DNA of 64,000 nt. It comes from Aliiglaciecola lipolytica. Lineage in GTDB: Bacteria > Pseudomonadota > Gammaproteobacteria > Enterobacterales > Alteromonadaceae. The position numbers and the translations under genes were made by a program. How positions within the stretch are numbered: the stretch's first letter is position 1; each line of letters begins with the position of its first letter. This document shows, in pieces, positions 34,136-42,815 of this stretch. The notes beneath the pieces are model-generated. The model was not told the DNA's origin, searched no databases, and worked only from the letters and a program-made list of their open reading frames with translations. The stretch lies in NCBI RefSeq assembly GCF_018860635.1, contig NZ_JAHKPT010000022.1:1-64000 (forward strand), in the 5' to 3' direction.

Positions 34136-34336
34136 TTATGAATTCTTTTGTCGACGTTTTTGTCTTTGCTTTTTCCGCAATTCGCGTTTTTTCTGTTGTT
34201 TTATTTTGTCTCGCCATACCGAGATAATGATTGCTGCTATTATGCTGATAAATAAAACCGCGATGCCCACGCCAGACCAGAAACATAGCTGTTCATACAC
34301 GCAAGGTAAACCAATTCTAATTTCCATATTGTTCAC
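34136..34336 (-). CDS. Small single-pass membrane protein, copy A
   Basis: The 66-residue protein has a short N-terminus with CVYEQLC, one transmembrane helix (about residues 18-40), then a very basic tail (WRDKIKQQKKRELRKKQRQK). It is about 75% identical over the first 50 residues to the product of 37378-37569, with the differences mostly conservative and third-codon positions freely changed, which argues it is a real, selected gene. The start is a GTG at 34336 after AGAGG. The basic tail should face the cytoplasm. Function and family are unknown to me. Confidence 0.75.
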   Translation of the reverse strand: MNNMEIRIGLPCVYEQLCFWSGVGIAVLFISIIAAIIISVWRDKIKQQKKRELRKKQRQKRRQKNS

Positions 34337-34502
34337 GCTGCCTCTTTATCTGTAAGTGATATATAAGACCTGAATCTCCAACAAAAAATTTCCGACAAAC
34401 CTGTTGGGGCACAGATTTGAAATCTGTTATATTTTGCTCCCTTGGTTATTACTTTTTGTATTGGCCTCCTAAACTCCCGAATAAGTGTAAAAAGGAATAA
34501 CT

Positions 34503-35771
34503 ATGTTTTACCACAGAGCTCAACGCTCAGTTTTTATTTCCTTTTTCGTTCTGCTGATATCTGCCTGTGCTTCCGCTCCAAAATTAATGCCCACACCGAA
34601 TGTGTTTATCAATACGCCTTATTCAGAAAGTGATGTCCCCGAAGATCTGCGTGAAACCAGTATGGAGCTGATATATGTCACGGACCGTGGTACTTCTGTC
34701 AATAAAGAGGTTATTTACGATGCGAGTCGTTCGCCATCCATTGCCTATGGTGTTGCCAAAGTAAATTTTGGAGATAAGTTATTACCCTGGGATGAATTAT
34801 TGGCGCAAAGTAATATACAAAAGCGGTCGGCTGATTTAACTTATGTGCTAGAAAATGTAGATGAACAGGGGCGCTTTCCTTTATCACCGTATAAATTTAG
34901 ACGAGTAGGCGATCGACTTCAAATTGATGAGGAAATCCTAGAGCAAAAGTCTTTTCATGAAAACCAACTCAACAACCACATCAACCAGCGTTTAAAACAA
35001 AGTAAAAATAAAGACGTTATTTTATTTGTTCACGGGTTTAATAATACCTTTAACGAGTCTGTCTTCACCCTAGCGGGTATTTGGCATTTTCTGAAACGAC
35101 AAGGTGTACCTATTGTGTATTCTTGGCCAGCGGCAGCAAAAGGGGTAACTGCCTATTTTGCAGATAAAGAGTCGGGTCAATTTACGATATTCCATTTAAA
35201 AGAAACCTTACGGCTACTGTTTAAAAACCCTGAAATCGAAAATATTCATATTGTTGCCCACAGTCGAGGCACCGATGTGGTCACCACAACTCTGCGGGAA
35301 TTGATCATCGAAAACAGAGCCAGTGGTGGCAACCCAAGGAAAGACTTACGTATTGAAAACCTCATTCTAGCTGCGCCAGATCTGGATTTTGGGATTATTA
35401 AACAACGCTTAATGGCTGAACAATTTGGGCCAGCCTTTGGGAAAATTACTATTTACACATCTCAAGAAGATAGCGCCTTGGGTATCTCTCAATGGTTAAC
35501 AAACAGCTTGAGTTTTGGTCGATTAAATACCAAAGATGTGAATATAAATGAGCGTAATATCTTTAATTCCGTGGGAAATGTGAGCTTAATCAAAGTACCT
35601 AAGTCAGTAAACTTTATAGGGCATGATTACTTTCATAGCAATCCTGCAGTAAGTTCAGACCTTATCAATCTGATTTTATTCAATGCCGAACCTGGTTCGA
35701 AAGAACGACCATTGAAAAGACTTGAAAACAACTTTTGGTCACTGGATTCTGATTATCTAATTGGAAAATAA
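34503..35771 (+). CDS. Lipoprotein alpha/beta hydrolase, DUF900 family
   Basis: The 422-residue protein has a lipoprotein signal (LISAC, lipidated Cys22). The DUF900 esterase-like domain follows: MELIYVTDRG (about 54-63), ILFVHGFNNTF (oxyanion region, 173-183), VYSWPA, and the nucleophile elbow AHSRGT with Ser254. APDLDF probably holds the acid residue, and GHDYF near 385 the His. It probably hydrolyses an ester or lipid at the outer membrane or periplasm. The promoter and first 83 codons are duplicated, in degraded form, at 32015-32345. Confidence 0.87.
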   Translation: MFYHRAQRSVFISFFVLLISACASAPKLMPTPNVFINTPYSESDVPEDLRETSMELIYVTDRGTSVNKEVIYDASRSPSIAYGVAKVNFGDKLLPWDELLAQSNIQKRSADLTYVLENVDEQGRFPLSPYKFRRVGDRLQIDEEILEQKSFHENQLNNHINQRLKQSKNKDVILFVHGFNNTFNESVFTLAGIWHFLKRQGVPIVYSWPAAAKGVTAYFADKESGQFTIFHLKETLRLLFKNPEIENIHIVAHSRGTDVVTTTLRELIIENRASGGNPRKDLRIENLILAAPDLDFGIIKQRLMAEQFGPAFGKITIYTSQEDSALGISQWLTNSLSFGRLNTKDVNINERNIFNSVGNVSLIKVPKSVNFIGHDYFHSNPAVSSDLINLILFNAEPGSKERPLKRLENNFWSLDSDYLIGK

Positions 35772-36034
35772 GTCTTTTAACTACAAATGATTCTAAGCAG
35801 AATCTTTTCGTTAGTCTTAACGCCTAGCTTTCAATAGACCTGATAATCTCAGGTATCTAGGCTAGTGCTCAATACATATCGACTTCATACTTTCAAACTA
35901 ATGTGACCGGATTTATCATAATCTGTATCGTTTTTTTCACGCTATTTTGTCTTATCGTTACTATCAATTCGTATTATTTCCATGAAAAGTTGTATAGTAA
36001 AAATACAATAACATTAATAAAAGGTATCTAAACT

Positions 36035-37327
36035 ATGAAAGGATTTCAGCTTATTCGCTGCATGTTATTTTCTGTTTTTGGCGTATTCACGGTAAATACT
36101 CTGGCTATAGCAGACACTCAGTTCGTTTATGCAGATGCCTTTGTGAATGTTAAAAACGGTAAATTAATAACACGTCCCTTATTAGAAATTCAAGACGGTA
36201 AAATTGTCAAGATTACCGCCAATAATCGTGCACCATTACCTCAAAATACCGTCGATTTGAGCGGTCATACACTTTTACCCGGTCTGACCGATATGCACGT
36301 TCATCTTACTGCCGATTCACAACAACATGGTTATAGTGGCTTAGCTGACTCTTTACCTAGAGTGACATTAACGGGCGCAAAACATGCGAAAGTAACTTTA
36401 ATGGCTGGCTTTACTACCGTGCGGGATGTAGGCGCTCCAGGTTTTTCCGATGTGGCACTACGTGATGCGATTAACGATGGTGACATTGAAGGGCCACGAA
36501 TGTTTGTATCTGGTCACGCTTTAGGGGTGACAGGTGGGCACTGTGATAACAATCTGTTGCCTGCTGAATATAAAGTGACAGCCGATGGCGTAGCAGATGG
36601 TCCTTGGGGAGTGCGCAAAAAAGTACGTGAGAATATTAAATATGGTGCAACGGTGATTAAGTTTTGCGCTACAGGTGGTGTGTTATCTAAAGGCACCAAA
36701 GTAGGCGTTCAGCAATATACGCTAGAAGAAATGCAAGCCATAGTCGACGAAGCTCATATGCGCGGATTAATAGTGGCGGCTCACGCACACGGAACCGACG
36801 GCATTGTCAGTGCGATAAAGGCGGGTGTAGATTCAATAGAACATGCTTCATTTCTTAATGACGAGGCGATTTCTTTAGCTAAGAAAAACGGAACTTACTT
36901 TTCTATGGATGTTTACGTGACAGAATTTATTCTAAGTGAGGGTGAAAACGCCGGCATTTTAGAAGAGAGTTTAGCTAAAGAACGTACGGTAGGTAAAAAG
37001 CAGCGTGATAACTTTAGAAAAGCCGTAAAAGCTGGAGTGAATATGGTATTTGGCAGCGACGCAGGGGTTTACCCCCATGGTGACAACGCCAAACAGTTTT
37101 CGCGAATGGTAGAGTTTGGTATGACACCACTGCAAGCCCTACAAGCAGCTACTATCAACTCGGCGAAGCTTCTCCAGCAAGAACAGCTATTTGGCAGCAT
37201 TGAAGAAGGGAAAATGGCCGACATAGTCGCGATCAAAGGCAACCCATTAGATGACATCAGTTTACTTGAGAACGTTGTTTTTGTGATGAAAGAAGGTACT
37301 GTGTATTTACAACCAGCGCTTAAGTAA
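36035..37327 (+). CDS. Exported amidohydrolase-superfamily enzyme (prolidase/Xaa-dipeptidase-like)
   Basis: The 430-residue protein has a signal peptide (to about residue 26) and a metal-dependent amidohydrolase fold: DMHVHLT (HxH metal pair), VIKFCATGGVLSKG (probable carboxylated Lys), AAHAHGTDG, IEHASF (two more His) and FGSDAGVYPHG (catalytic Asp). The pattern follows imidazolonepropionase-like enzymes and the exported Xaa-Arg/Lys/Pro dipeptidases, so a periplasmic dipeptidase role is likely. No operon partner is seen. It ends just before the second small membrane-protein gene (convergent). Confidence 0.88.
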   Translation: MKGFQLIRCMLFSVFGVFTVNTLAIADTQFVYADAFVNVKNGKLITRPLLEIQDGKIVKITANNRAPLPQNTVDLSGHTLLPGLTDMHVHLTADSQQHGYSGLADSLPRVTLTGAKHAKVTLMAGFTTVRDVGAPGFSDVALRDAINDGDIEGPRMFVSGHALGVTGGHCDNNLLPAEYKVTADGVADGPWGVRKKVRENIKYGATVIKFCATGGVLSKGTKVGVQQYTLEEMQAIVDEAHMRGLIVAAHAHGTDGIVSAIKAGVDSIEHASFLNDEAISLAKKNGTYFSMDVYVTEFILSEGENAGILEESLAKERTVGKKQRDNFRKAVKAGVNMVFGSDAGVYPHGDNAKQFSRMVEFGMTPLQALQAATINSAKLLQQEQLFGSIEEGKMADIVAIKGNPLDDISLLENVVFVMKEGTVYLQPALK

Positions 37328-37377
37328 CCTGAAAAACCGCGGCACAAAACTCGTTGATCAGAAAAACGCACTGTTAA

Positions 37378-37569
37378 CTATTGCAACTTGCTTTTTCGTT
37401 GCCTTAGCCGCTTTTCGCGCTTTTTCCGCTGTTTTATTTTGTCTCGCCAAACAGAAACAACGATTGCCGCTAGTATGCCAACAAATAAGGCAGCGATTCC
37501 TACTCCAGACCAAAAACACAATTGCTCATATACGCATGGTATGCCAATTTGAATCTCCGTATTGTTCAC
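37378..37569 (-). CDS. Small single-pass membrane protein, copy B
   Basis: The 63-residue paralogue of the protein at 34136-34336 has the same CVYEQLCFWSGVG motif entering one transmembrane helix and the same WRDKIKQ junction into a basic tail. It starts at a GTG (37569) in the matching position; its ribosome-binding site is weaker. Upstream sequence (about 37660-37695) also resembles that of copy A (TATATA..AGACCTG, AAAATTTCCG), so promoter and gene were duplicated together. Function unknown. Confidence 0.72.
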   Translation of the reverse strand: MNNTEIQIGIPCVYEQLCFWSGVGIAALFVGILAAIVVSVWRDKIKQRKKREKRLRQRKSKLQ

Positions 37570-37924
37570 AATATTTGGTTACTCCATGCATATAGGACAG
37601 TGTCAATTGGTTAGCTATGAGTGAGTTGTCACCCTAATAGCTTTTGTACTATCGATATATTAGACCTGTTGTTTGTAGATAAAATTTCCGGCACTGCGCA
37701 GTGGCGGTCAAATTCAGTTGTAACCAGCACTATTCTATAATTCGACTACAATTAATTAAATCAAATGCCATTGCCACAAACAGGTTGCATACTTAGGAAA
37801 TTAGCAGCGCTATAAGTTCAGCGTTTTATCACCCTAAACCTGACCTAGATCAATATGTAAGACTACCTAATCAGTACACTGAAGTTAATCCAATTAGAGC
37901 GATAAACATAAGGTAAATTTCAGC
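37570..37924. other. Gene-free region between copy B and the ydcH-like gene
   Basis: The first 130 bases contain the duplicated promoter of the small membrane protein. The remainder is AT-rich leader for the ydcH-like gene; I see no further gene or repeat. Confidence 0.55.
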
Positions 37925-38176
37925 ATGCAAATAGAAAAACATACACTAACTAATGACTTTCCAGAACATCATCATACTATTCGTCATCTTAAAATGAACG
38001 ATAGACATTTTGCTAAACAATTTGATCAGTATCATGATGTAAATAAAGAAATTCATCATATTGAAGAACAGAATGAAGCTGTTTCAGACGATTATTTAGA
38101 GTCGTTAAAAAAACAACGTGTGGTACTTAAAGATCAATTATTCGCGCAAATAACCGAGACTGAGAAAGCGCTGTAA
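37925..38176 (+). CDS. YdcH/DUF465 family protein
   Basis: The 83-residue, all-helical protein has the DUF465 pattern: HTIRHLKMNDRHFAKQFDQYHDVNKEIHHIEE then a short turn and YLESLKKQRVVLKDQLF. The fold is a small coiled-coil hairpin. Role unknown. The start is in a ATTTCAGC context with AAGGTAA upstream. The gene after it is 40 bases downstream on the same strand and may be co-transcribed. Confidence 0.85.
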   Translation: MQIEKHTLTNDFPEHHHTIRHLKMNDRHFAKQFDQYHDVNKEIHHIEEQNEAVSDDYLESLKKQRVVLKDQLFAQITETEKAL

Positions 38177-38216
38177 TTTTTCGCTAACTTTTTGATAATG
38201 ATAAGGCGGCTATAAG

Positions 38217-38684
38217 ATGAAAATGCACAAAAGTTTATTTGTATTCTCCGTTTCCCTGCTGTTTTTCAGTATTACGTTAATTCAGGGATGCTCAAGTCAG
38301 ATGGCCGCTAATCTCAGAAAAGTAACCTACCCACCTGATTTCAAATACGTGGAGCCGTCACAGCTACGTTCGGATATGGATCGTCTCGCGCAACAAATGC
38401 GGGTATTGGAGTTTGCGTTAAGCCAGCAACATGAGCCGCAAAGTGTCGGTTTTGCTAAGCAACAACAGCAAGTATTATCTACTTTGCAGAATATTGAAAA
38501 GATAGCTTCTGGATTGCGCGCAGGAGATGCGGGGGCCAGTCACCCTTTTCTTCAAGACTATATGCGTGACTTTGTAAGTAAAGTAGACAATGCACGCATT
38601 GCCGCGTCTTTGGAAAAACCGAGTTATTACTTGGCTGGGAAAGTGTCTGGTGCCTGTACTAACTGTCATAGCGTAAATCGCTAA
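38217..38684 (+). CDS. Cytochrome c'-like lipoprotein with C-terminal CxxCH
   Basis: The 155-residue protein has a lipoprotein signal (LIQGC, Cys about 25). The helical mature part ends with a haem c attachment motif CTNCH at about residues 148-152. A four-helix protein with CxxCH at the very C-terminus is the layout of cytochrome c'. It should sit in the periplasm, anchored by lipid, binding one haem c. It is convergent with an SCO/YHYH operon, which also belongs to redox and metal metabolism; the two share a terminator. Confidence 0.8.
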   Translation: MKMHKSLFVFSVSLLFFSITLIQGCSSQMAANLRKVTYPPDFKYVEPSQLRSDMDRLAQQMRVLEFALSQQHEPQSVGFAKQQQQVLSTLQNIEKIASGLRAGDAGASHPFLQDYMRDFVSKVDNARIAASLEKPSYYLAGKVSGACTNCHSVNR

Positions 38685-38706
38685 GCTCGTTCAAAAATAG
38701 CAAAAA

Positions 38707-38728
38707 CCTGCGGGGCAGATCCCGCAGG
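38707..38728. terminator. Bidirectional intrinsic terminator
   Basis: CCTGCGGG (38707-38714) and CCCGCAGG (38721-38728) pair around a 6-base loop, flanked by A-run and TTTT on either side, so it works for both convergent genes. Confidence 0.9.
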
Positions 38729-38739
38729 TTTTGTTGGTC

Positions 38740-39411
38740 TTATTGTTTTGCAGTGTTTGTCTTTTTTAAGCTTTCAATGTCGGCTATTAGATAGGCCACA
38801 GAGGCTTTGTTAAGACCATTGTATATGCCACGAACATGTCGGTTTTGATCAATCAATAACAGACTTTCGGTATGTAAAAAATCATCTGTGTTTTGAATGT
38901 TACCCAAATCTTCACTGGCAAAATAGGCCGACTTGGCAAGTGAATATATCGCGTCCCTATCTCCGGTGGCTAAATGCCATTTGCCACTAACGATGCCATT
39001 GGTATCCGCATAATCTTTCAACAAAGCAACTGAATCAGAGGTTGGTCTAATAGAGTGTTGAAGAATTTTCACTTCAGGATCATCAATGAACCTTTCTTGA
39101 ACCGCAATCAATTTCGATCTAATCGATGGGCAAATTCCTGGGCAAGTACTAAAGAAGAATCCGGCAACATAGATTTTATTTTCAAAGGTTTTTTCGCTTA
39201 CTTCTTTGCCATCTTGATCAATAAAACTAAACGGCGGAATTTGATGAAAGTTTTCAAGCTCTTTACTATCTGGCTCTAGCCAGATAGGCGTAAATTCTTC
39301 ACTATTATAGTAAGGTAAAGTATCGGATGCGTGAGCAAACGCACTTAATACTAATCCGCTAAAGAGAATTGTTTGCTTGATTTTGGTAGTAATCTGGTGA
39401 AACGACTTCAT
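38740..39411 (-). CDS. SCO1/SenC-family protein
   Basis: The protein is 223 residues from the ATG at 39411, which gives a signal peptide ending AHA; the longer frame from 39474 would bury it. The thioredoxin-like fold has the copper-binding STCPGICPS motif (CxxxC), and a His (HTESLLLID) late in the chain completes the site. SCO proteins deliver copper to cytochrome oxidase or act in periplasmic redox. The start lies 53 bases inside the upstream MORN gene. It is the last gene of a three-gene overlapping operon. Confidence 0.9.
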   Translation of the reverse strand: MKSFHQITTKIKQTILFSGLVLSAFAHASDTLPYYNSEEFTPIWLEPDSKELENFHQIPPFSFIDQDGKEVSEKTFENKIYVAGFFFSTCPGICPSIRSKLIAVQERFIDDPEVKILQHSIRPTSDSVALLKDYADTNGIVSGKWHLATGDRDAIYSLAKSAYFASEDLGNIQNTDDFLHTESLLLIDQNRHVRGIYNGLNKASVAYLIADIESLKKTNTAKQ

Positions 39412-39997
39412 CTTCAACCCCAACACAGTTATTTGCTTTTCTAAGACCATAAATCCGTCCATTTTTGTATTCAAAATTGGAAAATAGTTTTCCGTTTAAT
39501 CGCCAGGCTTGTTGTAACCCTATGGGTTTGCCCGCGAGATAGTTAAATTTCTTAAACTTGGCACCGTTCCTATACCAGCGCCAAGCGGTGCCTTCTGCTT
39601 TGCCATTGACATACACAAAGTGAGACCGTGGATTACCATTGATCCACCATGTTTTGGTGTCACCGTCACGTTTACCTGAAACATAGTGGGACTCATAACC
39701 TAAAGTCCCATTTTCAAACCATTTCCTTGCATGGCCCTGACGCCTACCATTCACGAATTGGTCGCTGGTCGCGATACTTCCCGATGGGTGATAACTCACC
39801 ATGTCACCATTAAAGGGTTCGTCTTGGTATACCCGCTGCCCTTGGCTGTTTATCGAAATTTCTGATTTTTCAATAACAAGCGGCGTAACAGGTGCTAATG
39901 TCGTAGCCGCCGTTATAGCGCCCACCATCAGCACTGCCAGTACACATATTGAGCGCAGGCCTAAGCAAAAAAACCTTTGCTTATCAGTTGATATCAC
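39359..39997 (-). CDS. MORN-repeat exported protein
   Basis: The 212-residue protein has an N-terminal hydrophobic signal (about 12-32) and five or six MORN/YwqK-type repeats of about 23 residues (FNGDMVSYHPSGSI, RRQGHARKWFENGTL, KRDGDTKTWWINGNP, KAEGTAWRWYRNGAK, KPIGLQQAWRLNGKL). These form an elongated beta sheet for protein or membrane contact. It overlaps the YHYH gene by 14 bases upstream and the SCO gene by 53 bases downstream, so the three are made together. Exact function unknown. Confidence 0.85.
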   Translation of the reverse strand: MISTDKQRFFCLGLRSICVLAVLMVGAITAATTLAPVTPLVIEKSEISINSQGQRVYQDEPFNGDMVSYHPSGSIATSDQFVNGRRQGHARKWFENGTLGYESHYVSGKRDGDTKTWWINGNPRSHFVYVNGKAEGTAWRWYRNGAKFKKFNYLAGKPIGLQQAWRLNGKLFSNFEYKNGRIYGLRKANNCVGVEDEVVSPDYYQNQANNSL

Positions 39998-40850
39998 TCG
40001 GTGTACCCTGAAAGTTACCTGGGAAGATTAAATAGTAGTCACCGTTCAAGTATTGTTCGGTTGAAACATGATAATGATATTCAGCATCTTCTTCTGATCC
40101 GCCAGTGTACAGAGTGACCGACGTATGGCCATTGGACTCATCTAGATCCGTTGGGTAGCCAGCTGTTGAATAGCAGCGTCTTCCAAATATAAAAAATCCA
40201 TCGGCCATAATCCCAACCAGTGAATCATCATCATATGAAACTGCCCTAGGCTCTAAATGATAATGGTAGGTTTCGGGCCCTGTGTGAGCACCATTGCGGT
40301 CGAATCCTTGAATAACTCCTAAAGATACGTCACCGTTACCTTCTGAATCATTGAATATGGGAGCGCCGCTTATGGCAATACCAATAGCGCCAAGAGGTGT
40401 GGCAGACGAAGTTGCGGCAAGCTCAGGATTTACCGGAACGGTTAAATCATAGTCGTTAATATAATCTTCAATATCACCCGGTGAGCGTTGCTGATCAAAT
40501 AATTCAGCATCTTCAGGTTCAACATATAAACCACTTTCGTTGCCTGAATCCCAATAGGACGATGTGTGGTCGGGTTTACCTGCTGATTCAAGCGCGACTG
40601 TGCAGCCATCTTCAGACAGCACAACGGTAACATTTGGTGCAGCTACGAATTCAAGAAAAGCGCTGGATAGCTCTGTCATCGGAGTGTCGCAGGTGCTGGT
40701 ATCTGAACCTGTATCTGTTCCTGAACCTGTATCAGTGTCACTATCATCTTGGGCAAGCGCAGTATCTGATGAACTGCCTCCGCAAGCGACCAACAATGAC
40801 AAAACACTGGCAATGCATAGTTCTCTTATTCGATATTTTTTTTCAAACAT
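39984..40850 (-). CDS. YHYH-domain lipoprotein
   Basis: The 288-residue protein has a lipobox LLVACGG (Cys about 23), a Ser/Asp/Thr-rich linker (DTDTGSGTDTGSDTSTCD), then the YHYH domain: GIAISGAPIFND, TYHYHLEP (about 193-200), GIMADGFFIFGRRCY and EYHYHVSTEQY (about 258-268). The two YHYH motifs probably bind metal. The family is linked by gene context to SCO and copper or cytochrome proteins. It heads the operon with the MORN and SCO genes. The low-complexity linker suggests display at the cell surface. Confidence 0.9.
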   Translation of the reverse strand: MFEKKYRIRELCIASVLSLLVACGGSSSDTALAQDDSDTDTGSGTDTGSDTSTCDTPMTELSSAFLEFVAAPNVTVVLSEDGCTVALESAGKPDHTSSYWDSGNESGLYVEPEDAELFDQQRSPGDIEDYINDYDLTVPVNPELAATSSATPLGAIGIAISGAPIFNDSEGNGDVSLGVIQGFDRNGAHTGPETYHYHLEPRAVSYDDDSLVGIMADGFFIFGRRCYSTAGYPTDLDESNGHTSVTLYTGGSEEDAEYHYHVSTEQYLNGDYYLIFPGNFQGTPSDIN

Positions 40851-41115
40851 AATTCACTCACTTTTCTTCACAAAGCTACTTGTTATTCGCATTCATGCGT
40901 TTAATTCGTGTGCAATTTAGCATTAAATAAAACGCGGAAATGTGCATTTTTGGAGGAGATTTAGCGCACAATGCTGCAAACTTTATTCGACTATCCCTAT
41001 ATTTTGACTCATAAGAATTCTGGCTATACCGGTTTACAGGGCGTTGTATGCTGGGTAATCTTGAAAGGGTGAGAAACGAGTTTTTATACAGTTGGCAACA
41101 AAAGAGAGTGAATAG

Positions 41116-41742
41116 ATGATACCCATTGAGACCTTATTCATGTTTTTGGCAGCTTCGGCGGCACTTTCTGTTGCACCTGGACCGGATAATATCTTTGTTT
41201 TAACCCAGTCGGCATTGAATGGTCGTAAAGCTGGGATTTTAGTGACACTAGGACTCTGCACTGGGCTCTTAGTGCATACTGCTGCTGTGTCACTAGGTGT
41301 CGCTGTCATTTTTCAAACCTCCGAACTGGCGTTCAATATTCTTAAAGTCGTGGGCGCAGTGTATTTGCTTTACTTAGCTTTTCAGGCTTTTCGCGCAGGT
41401 GCCACTCGATTAGAAGCAGCAGGAAACGCAAAGTTAGCTTGGCAGCAGCTCTATTCACGGGGCATTATTATGAATATTACCAATCCTAAGGTAGCGATAT
41501 TTTTCCTTGCTTTTCTTCCTCAATTTGCCGATCCCAGTAAAGGCTCAGTTACCCTACAAATGTTAGTTTTTGGCGCTGTTTTTATTATTACCGCGCTTGT
41601 TATCTTTAGCTTGATTGCATGGTTTGCGGGCTATCTAGGAGATTGGTTAAAAGGATCGACAAAAGCACAGGTGATTATGAATAGAATTGCTGGAACCGTG
41701 TTTACCGCGCTCGCATTGAGACTTGTTTTAAGCGAACGTTGA
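41116..41742 (+). CDS. LysE/RhtB-family amino-acid exporter
   Basis: The 208-residue protein has six hydrophobic segments. The family signature is present: SVAPGPDNIFVLTQSALNGRKAGI near the start, ALGLC-like GLCTGLLVHTAA, then GIIMNITNPKVAIFFLAFLPQF. It exports amino acids such as homoserine, threonine or lysine by proton exchange; the specific substrate is not predictable. The ATG at 41116 follows AAAGAGAG. No regulator is adjacent. Confidence 0.92.
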   Translation: MIPIETLFMFLAASAALSVAPGPDNIFVLTQSALNGRKAGILVTLGLCTGLLVHTAAVSLGVAVIFQTSELAFNILKVVGAVYLLYLAFQAFRAGATRLEAAGNAKLAWQQLYSRGIIMNITNPKVAIFFLAFLPQFADPSKGSVTLQMLVFGAVFIITALVIFSLIAWFAGYLGDWLKGSTKAQVIMNRIAGTVFTALALRLVLSER

Positions 41743-41761
41743 TCAGTTCCATTCGACGACT

Positions 41762-41783
41762 CATGGGGTAAAGTTACCCCATG
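41762..41783 (+). terminator. Hairpin after the LysE-family gene
   Basis: CATGGGGTAA (41762-41771) and TTACCCCATG (41774-41783) form a 10-bp stem 20 bases after the stop. No T tract follows. Confidence 0.5.
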
Positions 41784-41993
41784 CAACCCATAGCAACTGA
41801 TAATTCCCGCAAACGCAATACCCAAAACATCGTTTAACGATTTTATATAAATAATGGCGTGCAAAATTCTTGTTGGTTTTCCGAAACAAAATATTCGCAG
41901 CACACATTAATGAAAGCAGAAAGCGACTTTCCTGTTCTTTATCTTAGAGTGCCACATTTTGGTGGGTCTACGATTGTTGTTTGAAGGATGTTT

Positions 41994-42581
41994 ATGAAAA
42001 CTATTTTGTCTGCGCTGATATTCAGTGTGTCGATTTTTACGGCGAATGTGCAAGCTGATGAGACTATCCTAGCGGGTGGTTGTTTTTGGTGTATGGAGTC
42101 TGATTTTGAGAAATTAAATGGCGTATCTGATGTGGTATCAGGTTTTACCGGTGGTGATACGCCTAATCCCACATACAACGGCAATCATCGTGGACATTAT
42201 GAAGCGGTTAAAATTACTTATGATGCTAATGTGGTGAGTTATCAGCAAATTTTAGATCACTACTGGGTTAATATTGACCCTTTCGATGCTAAAGGACAAT
42301 TTTGCGATAAAGGTCACAGCTACTTAAGTGCAATTTTTGTTGCTAATGATGAAGAGAGAGCGATTGCTGAAAAATCAAAAGCTGCTGTACAGACTCAATT
42401 TCCCGCACAAAAACTGGTAACTCCTGTATTAGTGGCAAGCCGTTTTTACCCAATTAAAGGCGAAGAGATTGGCCATCAAGATTTTTATAAAAAAAGCCCC
42501 GTTCGCTACAAAATATACCGTTGGAACTGTGGTCGTGATCAGCGTTTAGAAGAAATTTGGGGCGAAAATGCTAGCCATTAA
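41994..42581 (+). CDS. msrA: Exported peptide-methionine (S)-S-oxide reductase
   Basis: The protein is 195 residues from the ATG at 41994, which is preceded by GAAGGA at 5 bases; the ATG at 41988 overlaps that site. A signal peptide (to about residue 22) precedes the catalytic GGCFWCMESDFE motif. GFTGG, GHYEAVKITYD and DQFC-like KGQFCDKGHSYLSAIF follow the family. It reduces methionine sulphoxide in periplasmic proteins. It is a single-domain MsrA without MsrB; a periplasmic reductant must recycle it. Confidence 0.95.
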   Translation: MKTILSALIFSVSIFTANVQADETILAGGCFWCMESDFEKLNGVSDVVSGFTGGDTPNPTYNGNHRGHYEAVKITYDANVVSYQQILDHYWVNIDPFDAKGQFCDKGHSYLSAIFVANDEERAIAEKSKAAVQTQFPAQKLVTPVLVASRFYPIKGEEIGHQDFYKKSPVRYKIYRWNCGRDQRLEEIWGENASH

Positions 42582-42815
42582 AAAACACAAAAATCGCCAC
42601 CTTTGTGTCATGCAGTGAAAACAATAGACGCCAGGAAACCGCAAAACTTAGCTATTTATGTGGCAAGGTTTTGCTTTACTCGTTGTTTGTTGTTTAAAAT
42701 CACCGAGGTTGCGGGCTAGGTTCACTTTCCCTTATCATTCATCAAATGGCACTTGTCGGCATTTTAAATCCTTGAAATTTGTGCTGACCCCTTCACTGAT
42801 ATTAAGGAATATAGA

